Source: an uncultured Acidimicrobiales bacterium
Lineage (GTDB): Bacteria; Actinomycetota; Acidimicrobiia; Acidimicrobiales; SHLQ01
NCBI GenBank assembly: GCA_938015295.1
Contig: CALLQB010000060.1
Coordinates: 31,981 to 95,980 of the forward strand
Reading direction: 5' to 3'
Length of the DNA: 64,000 nucleotides
Below the pieces are notes generated by a model. It saw only the letters and a list, made by a program, of their open reading frames with translations. It had not been told where the DNA came from and ran no database searches. Shown here piece by piece: positions 16,503-24,889 of the stretch. The translations under genes and the position numbers were made by a program. Numbering within the stretch: the first letter of the stretch is position 1; each line of letters opens with the position of its first letter.

Positions 16503-17828
16503 CTATGCCATCTGGAACTCGGGGCACAGGGCTCCGAGAACAAAGCTGTTTGGCTGAATGGACCAGCCGCGGTTATTGGCGTGGGCGTTGGCCACCCAGG
16601 CTTCGATGGCGGCGCGGCTTGCTGCGCTGGGCTGGCTAACGTTGAACGTCGAGAAGATATAGCTGGCGGCATCGGCCGGCGACCGGTCTTCGACGCCCTC
16701 GAGGAGGGGCGTGTTCCGAATCCGCCACTGCCACTCGGTCACGAAACGCGAACGAGCCCAGGCGGTTGCCGTTGACAACCAGTAGTCGTTGGTTCCCCAA
16801 CCAGCCACGTCCGGCGGGTTGAACAAGAGCTGCCCCATGGGTTCCATGTACCAACGGATCGGGATGTCTTCGGTGGTCCAGCCCGTGACCTTCATCAGCG
16901 CAACGATGTACTCGACGGGGCTTCGAACCAGTGCGTAGCGGGCCGACGGGTCCCAGAAATCGTCCTCGAGGAGGATTGCTTTGACCAACGCCTTGCCTCG
17001 CATCCCCGACGCGATGAACGCGTTTGAGATGCGCTTGAGGACAGCTTCCGATGGCGTGCCAGTTGCAAGAAACTTCCAGAGCTTTTCCGAGATATACCGG
17101 GCGGTTAGACCTTGTTGCGAGCCGTGGACCAGCTCGTCGATCGTGTCGGGTCCGTTCCATCGCCGGGTGATACCCCAGAGCGTCTTGTTCGAACCGTCGT
17201 GCTCGGCCTTGTTGTACACATAGCTCGGGTCATACACCCAACGGCCGTCACGGTTGACGAACCCTTTGGTGTTGTGGCCGGTCCACGCCTTGGCCATAGC
17301 GATAACGTCGTCTTCGCTGAAGTTTCCGACGCCGATGGTAAACAGCTCCATCAGTTCGCGAGCAAAGTTCTCCTGCTCAGCGCCCGCCACGTTGGTTTCG
17401 TTGTCGAGGTAAATGAGCATCGCTGGCCCGAGGCTGACCGCTTTGCACATCTCGGCAAAGTCGCCCATCCCCATCGTGCGCAAGATGTGATTCTGGTCGT
17501 TCATGAGCTTCTGGTCGTCGACCTTGTCCCATGATGTTGCGAAATGGCCGTGCCAAAAGAGGGTCATCTTTTCGCGGAGCGGATGTTTACCCGTGGCCAT
17601 CTCGGTAATCCACCATTCCTGGGCAGCGAGGTTTTGCTGCCATTCACTCAGGTTTGGATTTTCTGGTGGCCGGGCGGGAGTCGCGGTGCCGAAGTCGAGC
17701 ACGGCGGCCACCGCTTGAGATCGAGTGAGTCCTACCAACGCCCGCGCCTCACGTTTGGAACCGCCAAAGCCGGCGCGTCGCAACAAATGTGCAGCCTCGT
17801 TGTAGGAAATCTGGTCGCTTGCTGGCAT
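16503..17828 (-). CDS. DUF1800 protein
   Basis: This 441-residue protein opens with AAHLLRRAGFGGSKREARALVGLTRSQAV, the DUF1800 signature. Other family segments are KMTLFWHGHFATS, NENFARELMELFTIG-like EQENFARELMELFTIGVGNFSEDDV and FNPPDVAGWG. A role in export, processing or cell-surface assembly with its DUF1501 partner is presumed but not established. GAAGGAC lies about 10 nt before the ATG. It is the first gene of the two-gene operon. The upstream 240 bp to the ClpN gene hold a hairpin and a tandem repeat but no gene. Confidence 0.92.
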   Translation of the reverse strand: MPASDQISYNEAAHLLRRAGFGGSKREARALVGLTRSQAVAAVLDFGTATPARPPENPNLSEWQQNLAAQEWWITEMATGKHPLREKMTLFWHGHFATSWDKVDDQKLMNDQNHILRTMGMGDFAEMCKAVSLGPAMLIYLDNETNVAGAEQENFARELMELFTIGVGNFSEDDVIAMAKAWTGHNTKGFVNRDGRWVYDPSYVYNKAEHDGSNKTLWGITRRWNGPDTIDELVHGSQQGLTARYISEKLWKFLATGTPSEAVLKRISNAFIASGMRGKALVKAILLEDDFWDPSARYALVRSPVEYIVALMKVTGWTTEDIPIRWYMEPMGQLLFNPPDVAGWGTNDYWLSTATAWARSRFVTEWQWRIRNTPLLEGVEDRSPADAASYIFSTFNVSQPSAASRAAIEAWVANAHANNRGWSIQPNSFVLGALCPEFQMA

Positions 17829-17981
17829 GTATGCGTTGTCCTTCTCGCCTGCCCGTGCATAACGGGCGGTGTCGCTTGCCCGTGCTCAACAAGGCTTCGA
17901 CATGCCAGCCAGAAAACTTAAATAGTGTTCGAGCGCGACTGAACGCACCGCGAAGACCTGTCGCGGTGGTTGGACAGCGAT

Positions 17982-18004
17982 GAGGCACCCCGAAAGGGCG
18001 CCTC
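17982..18004 (-). terminator. Hairpin with GAAA loop downstream of the ClpN-domain gene
   Basis: GAGGCACCC and GGGCGCCTC pair over 9 positions with one mismatch around a CGAAA loop. The hairpin lies about 65 bp after the ClpN-domain gene stop and about 150 bp before the DUF1800 start, so it may separate the two units. There is no U tract. The rest of 17829-17981 shows nothing I can assign. Confidence 0.45.
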
Positions 18005-18027
18005 TGTTCGTGCTGCTGTTGCGAGAA

Positions 18028-18072
18028 CGCTAGGGCTGCTTCACCGACGCTAGGGCTGCTTCACCGACGCTA
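18028..18072 (-). repeat. Two 20-bp tandem units anchored on the ClpN-gene stop codon
   Basis: On the minus strand the stop TAG (18072-18070) opens TAGCGTCGGTGAAGCAGCCC. An identical copy follows (18052-18033), and a third partial copy starts TAGCG (18032-18028). The last coding bases (GCAGCCG-like CACAGCCG) resemble the end of the unit, so the array extends slightly into the gene. Each unit repeats the stop triplet. Confidence 0.9.
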
Positions 18073-18678
18073 CGGCTGTGCGGCAAGTAGCCGCTCGACA
18101 GCCTTCACGAGTTCTTCGACTCGTAGCGAAAGCGACTCAACTCGTTCGGACAAATGATTCGCTCGCACCGGCGGCGAAGACGACGAAGACGGCGGCAGCT
18201 CAGCCGTGCGACGTCCTAACCACGAAGGCGGCGCAGACGCTGCTGTCGACGGCCGAGCCGGTAGGGAGGTTGCAGCGGCATTAAGAAGATCGCTGGGTGA
18301 AACCCGCAACTTGGCCAAAAGTTTCGCAATAACCACAGACCGCACCGACAAAACGCCTACCAACATGTCGGCGTGTTCGATGCGACCATCACCAGCACGA
18401 CGGTCGGCGATCTCGATCGCCCGTTCGGCCGACACCGCCATTGGCAGCCGTCCGGCTGCTGGCACGAGTCCCCACGCGGCCATCTCGTGCATCGCAACCC
18501 TCGCCCGGTCAAGTGTGACGCCATATGCCCGGGTAATCGTTGGCCCAACACTCGCCTCAGGCCACAGCAACGCCAAAAAGAGATGTTCGGGACCAATGAG
18601 TTCATCGGCGAGAAGCATCGCCTCCTGTTCGGAGGCGCTCCGTAAGAAGCGTTCAAACGGGCTTGGGGGGAAAGCCAT
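18070..18678 (-). CDS. Clp N-terminal (double ClpN repeat) domain protein with C-terminal coiled coil
   Basis: Residues 1-140 resemble the ClpA/ClpC N-domain: FERFLRSASEQEAMLLADELIGPEHLFLALL, then AERAIEIADRRAGDGRIEHADMLVGVL. There is no AAA+ module. A Pro/Ser-rich linker leads to a short coiled coil (SERVESLSLRVEELVKAVERLLA). Stand-alone ClpN proteins are thought to act as adaptors or substrate-recognition modules; that role is inferred. TATGGT lies 8 nt before the ATG, so it may be leaderless. The stop codon is the first unit of a 20-bp tandem array. Confidence 0.8.
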   Translation of the reverse strand: MAFPPSPFERFLRSASEQEAMLLADELIGPEHLFLALLWPEASVGPTITRAYGVTLDRARVAMHEMAAWGLVPAAGRLPMAVSAERAIEIADRRAGDGRIEHADMLVGVLSVRSVVIAKLLAKLRVSPSDLLNAAATSLPARPSTAASAPPSWLGRRTAELPPSSSSSPPVRANHLSERVESLSLRVEELVKAVERLLAAQP

Positions 18679-18686
18679 AATCTATG

Positions 18687-18692
18687 ACCATA
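18687..18692 (-). promoter_or_regulatory. Candidate -10 box of the ClpN-domain gene
   Basis: On the minus strand TATGGT precedes the ATG at 18678 by 8 nt (CATAGATT). No SD is visible. Confidence 0.4.
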
Positions 18693-18769
18693 TGCGCGAT
18701 TGCAACACTAATGGAAATCCAACGAAAGGCCATCTGGGCTTCTTTGGTGCCCCAGGGTTGGCTAGCGAT

Positions 18770-19573
18770 TCATTGGGCGATAATCACACCAGCCTGGTCG
18801 GTCGCTCCGTCGGCGACTTCGCACTCGATCAGGTCGTTGCGCACTTCGAATTCGGCTCCGTCGAGTTCGGTGAGCGGCGGATTTTGCTCGAAGTTCGGTG
18901 TGCCTACGACTTCGACTTCGACCCGGTCAGGATTGGCGCCGGTCACACGGGCATGTTCGGCATATGCCTCGATCAGCACTTGCTCGGTCACCGTGTAAGC
19001 ACTGCTCATGCATTCGGACCCACCGATGACGGTCTGTGCGAAGGCATAGGCGTTGGGGGTAAGACTTTCGTTGTCGCTCACCCAAGGGAAGGCATCGGTC
19101 ACCTTGCCGATGAGTCCCTTGTCGAAACGAACGCTGTCGCGAGTCGCGACGGCGTCGACGCGAGGACGCACGAACTCGATCGCTTCAGCGGGAATGACGA
19201 CCCGGGTGCGACCATCGGGCAATTCTTCAATTTCGACCAACGCCGCGTTGACGCAGGTATCGACATCGCCATACGCCTGCATCTCGACGGTGTCGGTGCG
19301 ATACACCCGGCCAGCAAGCTCGTGCTCTTTTTTGCCCTCGAGCGGTACAACCGCAGAGATACGTGCTCGGCAATCGAGAGCAAGGGGTTCAATCTTGTAG
19401 ATCTGGGCTGGCGCCTCAGGCGCTACGACCGTCTTTGACGACGCGATATTCAGATCGATGTTCTGCCATGGCCAGTTGATTCTGATCACACCAAATGACC
19501 AAAGCACGGCGACCGACAGCACGGCGACTATCAGAACAGTGATAAATGAAGCGGCGATACGACTAGCTCTCAA
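18770..19573 (-). CDS. Membrane-anchored extracytoplasmic protein, possibly DUF4230-like
   Basis: The 267-residue protein has one N-terminal transmembrane helix (SFITVLIVAVLSVAVLWSF, about residues 9-27) followed by an extracytoplasmic domain. The middle part (ELAGRVYRTDTVEMQAYGDVDTCVN... then RTRVVIPAEAIEFVRPRVDAV) resembles DUF4230 proteins, but I am not sure. The start is a TTG with GGAGGT 5 nt upstream, a strong SD that decides the start. It has no obvious partner; the next upstream gene on this strand encodes another exported protein, 61 bp away. Confidence 0.6.
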   Translation of the reverse strand: MRASRIAASFITVLIVAVLSVAVLWSFGVIRINWPWQNIDLNIASSKTVVAPEAPAQIYKIEPLALDCRARISAVVPLEGKKEHELAGRVYRTDTVEMQAYGDVDTCVNAALVEIEELPDGRTRVVIPAEAIEFVRPRVDAVATRDSVRFDKGLIGKVTDAFPWVSDNESLTPNAYAFAQTVIGGSECMSSAYTVTEQVLIEAYAEHARVTGANPDRVEVEVVGTPNFEQNPPLTELDGAEFEVRNDLIECEVADGATDQAGVIIAQ

Positions 19574-19634
19574 GGGTGACCTCCGAAGACAACTCTAGTG
19601 GCGATGCAGAAACACCAGAGGTCGGCACCCTCCG

Positions 19635-20210
19635 TCAGGCGAGACGAGGTCGAAATTCCCGAAACACCCGCCAAACAAAGGTCGCAGCAATAATCGCGGC
19701 GCCTGCGAGCCCGGCGGTTCGCACCGCATCAGCCACCGTGGCGCCCGCCGACTCGCCAAGGCTGGCTTCGCCGTTTCGCCCATCAAGGGACTCGCCCGAG
19801 GAATACGCGGTCTTTGCACAGTGGATACTCGACACGGCACGTCCGGTCTCGAGGTCATAGATCAAGGCGATATCGAGTTCTGTGCCAACCTCGAGCTCGG
19901 GCAGGGTTTCGCCTGGGTAGTACACCGCTAGGGGTTTCTGCGCCCCGCCCTTCTCGACCGACACGATGTCGACGATAAGCAGACCCGTTTCGGCGTCGGT
20001 CGGGTCGGCACGAACCTCCTCAACGGTCGCCACAACAACGGCGTTGGCGTCGTTGATGATCGATTCGACATCGGGGCACTCTTCGGCCTGTGCGAAAGCC
20101 GGCGACCCAGTCATTGCGCCGCCAAGAGAAAGGCCGACGGCAAAACACAGCGCCACCACTGGTCGCAAGACAGCTCTCGCCGTGCATCGCGACGAACTTT
20201 GACGTGCCAT
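19635..20210 (-). CDS. Exported protein with C-terminal membrane anchor
   Basis: The 191-residue protein has a signal peptide (AVLRPVVALCFAVGLSLGG...SPAFAQA, cleavage probably near residue 42) and a mature domain with two Cys (ECPDVES, SIHCAKT). That domain resembles short actinobacterial surface proteins of the form EE-C-P-D...V-x-V-E-x-G. A C-terminal helix (AGLAGAAIIAATFVWRVF) and a basic tail FREFRPRLA suggest type I membrane anchoring. The function is unknown. The ribosome binding site GGGGGAG lies inside a perfect 16-bp palindrome just before the ATG. Confidence 0.65.
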   Translation of the reverse strand: MARQSSSRCTARAVLRPVVALCFAVGLSLGGAMTGSPAFAQAEECPDVESIINDANAVVVATVEEVRADPTDAETGLLIVDIVSVEKGGAQKPLAVYYPGETLPELEVGTELDIALIYDLETGRAVSSIHCAKTAYSSGESLDGRNGEASLGESAGATVADAVRTAGLAGAAIIAATFVWRVFREFRPRLA

Positions 20211-20212
20211 AA

Positions 20213-20228
20213 CTCCCCCTAGGGGGAG
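20213..20228. promoter_or_regulatory. Perfect 16-bp palindrome CTCCCCCTAGGGGGAG at an RBS
   Basis: The palindrome is centred on CTAG and ends 2 bp before the ATG of the exported-protein gene (20210). Its minus-strand half GGGGGAG is the likely SD. It could be an operator for a dimeric regulator or simply a strong SD within a dyad. Confidence 0.6.
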
Positions 20229-20276
20229 CTTAGAGCCATTTGCTGACCGGTTGAAGTACCGGTTCGAAACGAAGCG

Positions 20277-20870
20277 TTACTTCGATGCGTTGGTGACAGC
20301 TTCCTGCAGTTGGGCCTTCGTCATGCCCGAACGGCCTGGAATCTCGAGGATCCGAGCCTGCTCGTACAGTTCGTCGCGGGTTGGGCCACTACTCGCACCA
20401 GACGACTTCGAGCCCGACTTCTTGCTCGCCGACTTCTTGCTGGCCGACTTCTTGTTCGTTGTTGCGGCCTTCGTGGACTTGGCTGGCTTGGCTGACTTGG
20501 CTGACTTGGCGGGCTTGGCGGGCTTGGACGACTTGGCTGAAGACTTGGTCTTCGACACCTTGGCAGTTTTGCTCGATTTTGCTGCCTTGCCCGACTTCTT
20601 CGACTTGGAAGCCTTGTCGGTCTTATCGGTCTTGTCGGTCTTGTCGGTCTCAATCGCCTCGGCGTCGACGACGTCTCGTGCCTTGCCAGCCTTGCTTGTA
20701 GGGGGCGGCGTACCGACCACCGTGCGGAACTGTTCTTCAACCTTTTCTTCGATGGTTTCAGCCAGTTCTTGCAGTCTGGTGACGATATCGGTGAGCCCAG
20801 AAGTCACAACTTCGAACACTTGTTGGCCGACTTCTTCTGCTTTCGAGAGTGGATCTTTTTTCTTTCCCAT
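20277..20870 (-). CDS. Lys-rich histone H1-like protein with C-terminal Rho-N/SAP-like motif
   Basis: This 197-residue protein has three parts. The N-terminus is a helical segment (about residues 1-50: AEEVGQQVFEVVTSGLTDIV, LAETIEEKVEEQF). The middle (about 75-160) is a low-complexity Lys/Ala/Ser/Pro tract with DKTDKTDKTDK and PAKPAKSAKSAKPAKS-type repeats. The C-terminal RDELYEQARILEIPGRSGMTKAQLQEAV resembles Rho-N/SAP helix-extension-helix motifs. The tract resembles the tails of bacterial H1-like nucleoid proteins and mycobacterial HupB. DNA or RNA binding is inferred. At DNA level the DKT repeat is a 9-bp tandem (GTCGGTCTT). Confidence 0.7.
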   Translation of the reverse strand: MGKKKDPLSKAEEVGQQVFEVVTSGLTDIVTRLQELAETIEEKVEEQFRTVVGTPPPTSKAGKARDVVDAEAIETDKTDKTDKTDKASKSKKSGKAAKSSKTAKVSKTKSSAKSSKPAKPAKSAKSAKPAKSTKAATTNKKSASKKSASKKSGSKSSGASSGPTRDELYEQARILEIPGRSGMTKAQLQEAVTNASK

Positions 20871-20917
20871 GCACCGAGAGTACCGGGAAACACCGAAAAG
20901 GCCGAAGAAACTTCGCG

Positions 20918-21673
20918 CTAGCGGTCGGCGAGAAAAGGAAACGCAGCTCTTGTGCGGGCGACAACCGCTGGGTCGAGTTGCGCGCGAAGGATCTGTTCAT
21001 CAGCTCCGGCAGCCGCAAGTTCATCGCCGAGCGGCGAAAAAATTCGACTGTCGCCGCTATAGACCAGGCCATCTCCTTCACCAACCCGATTGATCCCGAC
21101 AACGTACGCCTGATTCTCGATTGCTCGGGCCCGAAGCAGGGTCAACCAATGCTCTCGACGTGCAGCCGGCCAGTTCGCCACCACCAGATAGACATCGGTC
21201 GACGTGGCGCGATCCCAGAAGTCGTTCGAGAAACGAAGGTCATAACAAATGAACGGTGTGAGAGAAACGCCATTGATCGACAACGTGACCGGCGCTTCGC
21301 CCGCGTCGTAGAACTGGTCTTCGCCGGCATAGGAGAACGGATGCGTTTTGTTGTAGCGCCCGATGGGCCCGTCGCCACCGATCACCACCAGTTGGTTCAC
21401 CGGCCGACTACACGACGAGTCGATGGCCGGCCGAGATGCCGCTATCAGGATCCCGTGCTCCTCAGCTTGAGCCCAAAGAAACGACTCTGTTGGCCCTGTG
21501 GTTGGCTCGGCAAGCCGGCTCGCCTGCATCGAGAAACCTGTGGCAAACATTTCGCTGAGCACGACCAAGTCGGCACCGACCGCCGCCTCGGCGATTAGCG
21601 GCGCAAGATGGGCAAAGTTCTGCTCGGGGTCTTCCCACACAATGTCGTGCTGGATACCAGCGACCCGGATCAT
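20918..21673 (-). CDS. Carbon-nitrogen hydrolase, omega-amidase-like (nitrilase superfamily)
   Basis: The 251-residue protein carries the Glu-Lys-Cys triad: LSEMFATGFSM (Glu about 41), GRYNKTHPF (Lys about 109) and FICYDLRFSNDF (Cys about 142). The MFATGFSM, KTHPF and ICYDLRF forms match the YafV/Nit2 omega-amidase branch, which hydrolyses alpha-ketoglutaramate or alpha-ketosuccinamate. WPAARREHWLTLLRARAIENQ is typical downstream sequence. Deaminated-glutathione amidase is the alternative. It starts at the ATG 21673, 17 bp after the subtilase gene, so the two are likely co-transcribed. Confidence 0.88.
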   Translation of the reverse strand: MIRVAGIQHDIVWEDPEQNFAHLAPLIAEAAVGADLVVLSEMFATGFSMQASRLAEPTTGPTESFLWAQAEEHGILIAASRPAIDSSCSRPVNQLVVIGGDGPIGRYNKTHPFSYAGEDQFYDAGEAPVTLSINGVSLTPFICYDLRFSNDFWDRATSTDVYLVVANWPAARREHWLTLLRARAIENQAYVVGINRVGEGDGLVYSGDSRIFSPLGDELAAAGADEQILRAQLDPAVVARTRAAFPFLADR

Positions 21674-21690
21674 GGACGAAGCCTACGCTG

Positions 21691-23814
21691 TTACCGCTTT
21701 TTCTTGCATTGCTTGAACGTACCTTTGTCTTTCTTTACGCCCATCGCGTTGGCGTAGCAGATGTCCTTCTTGCCAGCGCCACCGATCAGTGTGTCGCGGC
21801 CACCGTTTCCACAAAGGATGTCGTTGCCGCCTAGGCCCGAAATACGGTCGTTGCCGCCAAGTCCGGCGATGACGTCGGCGCCTCTCGTGCCAACGAGCTT
21901 GTCAGCCTTGGCAGTGCCGACGATGGTTGCCAGCTTTCCACCGCAGGGAACGCTGGGGGCGATTGCTTCGCCGTGACCAAACGTGCTGTCGGCACCAGCC
22001 GAGCCACGGTCGACCGCGTGGCGGGCGAGGAACGCCTCGAGTTGCGCCGGGGTCTTTGCGAGACCAGCCGACAACACCAGTGCAGCAAACCCAGCAACAG
22101 CCGGGGTAGCGGCGCTCGTACCGTTAAAACACTCGCTGCCGTAAGCGACCGTCTTGACGCATGACGCACCAGAGATCTTTGGGGTCATGCGGTTGTCATT
22201 TGTCGGGCCTTGGGCGCTGTATCCGGCGATAGCCGCACCGCGAGCCGGATCGATCGCACCAACGCCGATCACGCCAGCCGTTTTACTATCGACGATTGGG
22301 ATCGCCGCCGAGAAGGGATTCTGCCAATATTCGAGTGCGCCTTGGTCAGCGACAATTTCGATGATGTCATCGGTGCCGTTGTTTGCCGATTGCAGGGCGA
22401 CTGAAAGGTAGTCGACATCGCCGGTCCCGCAGTTCGACCCGCGAGCGTACTCGAAGGGCAACTGGCCATTTGCGCCCTGCGGATCGACGCCTCCGCCGAT
22501 CAGGCTCGCGGTAGTTGGCTCATCGAAGACAAACAGGTCGTAATCGGTCGCGTTGGTGGCCGAATAGCCGAACTTGTTCTTCGTCGTCGTGAAATCATTC
22601 CACCGCATTGAGACCACGCCGTTCGCGCACGAGAAGAAGCCCATGAACTCGTCGTTGGGTGAGAACTCGTGAAAGCCGTCGCCATCGGTATCGGTGAAAC
22701 GTGCCCGGTAGTAGGTGCCGAAATCGTTCACATCGTTGGCACCTGGCACCCCACCGCGGTTCGAGGCTGCGGCGAAGAAGGCAATTCCCTTGTTGGCTGC
22801 CTTGGTAGCGGCGGCGTTCCACGCACCACGACCATCGCCGGGTGTCGTGAAGGCAATGCCGCCCTGCGACATCGAAATAATGTCGACCTTTTGTTTGATG
22901 GCCCAGTTGACAATCTCTGCGAGGTCGCCTGTGCGACCCTGATAGCCGAGGTACAGCTTCGCCGAAGGTGCAAGTTCGTGAATCATTTCAGCGACCGCGA
23001 CCCCATGCTGGGCACGGGTGCCAGCAACAGTCCAGATATCGCACGCCTTGCCGTTGTTCCGGCAGATTGTCTTTGTCGGCTTCGGCAGATCTTTCTTCTT
23101 TTGCGCCTGCTGCCACGTGGTGCCGCCGAACTGATCGATGATGAGGATTTTGATGCCTTTGCCTTTCACCCCGGCGGCATGCCAGGTGGGTGCACCGATC
23201 TTTGCTAGGTGTTCGCCTTTGACTGAACCTTTGTTCGCAGACACGGCGAGTGAAGGAAGGATCCCGTCGACACCGGGCAGCGCGCGAACGTCACCCACGT
23301 GAAACTGATGCACCTGAGCATGCACTGCCACCCCGTCGGTTACACCCGTTACCGCACCGCCCAGTTCGACAATCGCGGTCGCAAGAGCCGTGGTGTCAGC
23401 ACCCAGCACCTCGATGCCCATTGTGCCGTCGGCGGTGTCCACGCCAGCCTGAAAAGGCGCAAGATCAAGATCCGCGAGGAGGAGCCCTTTTTCTGCAGAA
23501 CCTGCGCCAAGCCGTGCTGCGTCGTCGGCGTCGATCTGTTCGCTGCTGCGCAGATCGCCGCTGAGGTCACTGCCTGAGGCAGCACTGCTACCAGAAGCTT
23601 GCGCGGAACTTGGTTGCGCAACACCGACCAAGGCCGTAGTGGTCGCCAACATGGCCACGACGACGGCGACCCAGAAGGCCCTCTTCGGGGCTGGCTTTCT
23701 GGCTTGCCTTAGTATTCGCCGCGATGCTTGCAGTGTTGGCTGCTGCGTGTCTACACGTGCCACGGGATCGCCTCTTTCTGTCGGATAAGCAGAGACTCCC
23801 GACCTCGTGTCCAT
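21691..23814 (-). CDS. Secreted subtilisin-like (S8) serine protease with C-terminal Gly-Asp calcium repeats
   Basis: A basic N-terminus and signal/TM segment (FWVAVVVAMLATTTALVG, about residues 47-64) precede a propeptide-like region and an S8 domain. The triad is visible: Asp in KILIIDQFGG, His in RAQHGVAVAEMI, Ser in FNGTSAATPAVAGFAAL. A long insert lies between His and Ser. The C-terminus has RTX/hemolysin-type nonapeptide-like repeats (GADVIAGLGGNDRISGLGG, then GNGGRDTLIGGAG) that usually bind Ca2+. The ATG at 23814 is used; a GTG at 23763 with AGAGG upstream is an equally good start. Calcium-dependent folding outside the cell is inferred. Confidence 0.88.
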   Translation of the reverse strand: MDTRSGVSAYPTERGDPVARVDTQQPTLQASRRILRQARKPAPKRAFWVAVVVAMLATTTALVGVAQPSSAQASGSSAASGSDLSGDLRSSEQIDADDAARLGAGSAEKGLLLADLDLAPFQAGVDTADGTMGIEVLGADTTALATAIVELGGAVTGVTDGVAVHAQVHQFHVGDVRALPGVDGILPSLAVSANKGSVKGEHLAKIGAPTWHAAGVKGKGIKILIIDQFGGTTWQQAQKKKDLPKPTKTICRNNGKACDIWTVAGTRAQHGVAVAEMIHELAPSAKLYLGYQGRTGDLAEIVNWAIKQKVDIISMSQGGIAFTTPGDGRGAWNAAATKAANKGIAFFAAASNRGGVPGANDVNDFGTYYRARFTDTDGDGFHEFSPNDEFMGFFSCANGVVSMRWNDFTTTKNKFGYSATNATDYDLFVFDEPTTASLIGGGVDPQGANGQLPFEYARGSNCGTGDVDYLSVALQSANNGTDDIIEIVADQGALEYWQNPFSAAIPIVDSKTAGVIGVGAIDPARGAAIAGYSAQGPTNDNRMTPKISGASCVKTVAYGSECFNGTSAATPAVAGFAALVLSAGLAKTPAQLEAFLARHAVDRGSAGADSTFGHGEAIAPSVPCGGKLATIVGTAKADKLVGTRGADVIAGLGGNDRISGLGGNDILCGNGGRDTLIGGAGKKDICYANAMGVKKDKGTFKQCKKKR

Positions 23815-23943
23815 GCCATCGACAATCGAAGCTTTTCAGCTCGCAACCCGCGATGCCACTCCGGAACCCGGGAAGCGACCACTTGTACCGGATGCGCCCT
23901 CGCACAACCGACTACCACTTTCCCAAGTTTTCAGACCCAAATC

Positions 23944-23964
23944 AACCACTTTGCGTGGTTTTTG
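23944..23964 (+). terminator. Small hairpin with T-run in a divergent intergenic region
   Basis: AACCAC and GTGGTT pair over 6 bp around TTTGC and are followed by TTTG, giving a GGTTTTTG tail. It lies on the plus strand between two divergent genes (subtilase and PAC2), where no upstream plus-strand gene exists. The rest of 23815-24037 holds no gene I can support, only the -10 box at 24026. Confidence 0.4.
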
Positions 23965-24025
23965 TGCAACGGGGTGCCACGAGACGCCCTTTAGGGCCGC
24001 TCATGATCGGCGCGCCAGATTTCGG

Positions 24026-24031
24026 TAGGGT
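24026..24031 (+). promoter_or_regulatory. Candidate -10 box of the PAC2 gene (leaderless)
   Basis: TAGGGT lies exactly 6 nt (GCGGGA) before the GTG start at 24038. Confidence 0.5.
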
Positions 24032-24037
24032 GCGGGA

Positions 24038-24889
24038 GTGAGTGAACTCGACTGGACCTCTGACGCAGCCAATTCGTCTCGCCGCCCAATTGTGGTGGCC
24101 GCCTTTGACGGCTACTTCAATGCCGGCGGCGCAGCCACCGCCGCCATCGACTGGCTCCACAAGCAGTACAACCCCACCGAGTTGGCCATCATCGACCCCG
24201 AAACCTTCTTCGACTTCCAGCAGCAACGGCCACAAGTCCGCCTGGTCGACGGGAAACGGGTGATCGATTGGCCCGACACTCGGTGCTACGCACTTCGCTC
24301 AGGAGTCGATCGCGATGCGCTCACGATCAGCGGTGTCGAACCACACCTGAGGTGGAGAACCTTTGCGACCCAGATCGTCGAGATCGGCAAACAAACCGGC
24401 GCCGAACTCTTCGTCACACTCGGCGCGTCTCCCGGCGTCGTCCCCCACACTCGTCCCATCGAAGTCGTTGGCAGCGCCACCGATGCAGAACTCGCCCTTC
24501 GCCTCGGGCTTGGGCGACCAAGCTATGAAGGGCCCAGTGGCGTCATGGGCGTGCTGCACGACGCGATCGACGCAGCCGGCTTGCCGGTGATCTCGTTGCG
24601 GGTATCAATCCCCCATTACGTGATGGGCGAACCAAGCCCAAAGGCAACACAAGCGCTACTCCACCGCCTCGAACAAGTCACCGGCATTCCTACCGAATCG
24701 GCGGGTCTCAACAACGAGGTGACGGGCTGGCAGTCGATGGTCGACGCCGCTGTCGTCGGCGACCCTGAGGTCTCGGCGTATGTCAGCGAACTCGAAGCGA
24801 ACTTCGACGAAAGCGGCGCACTGGATCTCAGCGTCGATCTTGCCGCGGAGGTCGAGAATTTCCTTCGAGAACGAAACGACGACGGCTAG
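24038..24889 (+). CDS. PAC2 family protein (proteasome-assembly-chaperone-like)
   Basis: This 283-residue PAC2 (formerly DUF75) protein has VVAAFDGYFNAGGAATAAIDWL at the N-terminus and GYLxxxP-type substitutes VTLGASPGVVPHTRP. YEGPSGVMGVLHDA and SLRVSIPHYVMGEPSPKATQALL are the conserved family segments. Actinobacterial PAC2 proteins resemble archaeal and eukaryotic proteasome-assembly chaperones; their bacterial role is not firmly established. The GTG start sits 6 nt after TAGGGT. The stop TAG shares a CTAG with the stop of the convergent EssC-like gene, a 4-bp tail overlap. Confidence 0.88.
   Translation: MSELDWTSDAANSSRRPIVVAAFDGYFNAGGAATAAIDWLHKQYNPTELAIIDPETFFDFQQQRPQVRLVDGKRVIDWPDTRCYALRSGVDRDALTISGVEPHLRWRTFATQIVEIGKQTGAELFVTLGASPGVVPHTRPIEVVGSATDAELALRLGLGRPSYEGPSGVMGVLHDAIDAAGLPVISLRVSIPHYVMGEPSPKATQALLHRLEQVTGIPTESAGLNNEVTGWQSMVDAAVVGDPEVSAYVSELEANFDESGALDLSVDLAAEVENFLRERNDDG

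Noticed and set aside
18206..19438. Plus-strand 410-codon open frame
   Set aside because: It is antisense to the ClpN-domain and membrane-protein genes, crosses their intergenic gap, and shows no recognisable domain; it is a GC-rich shadow frame.
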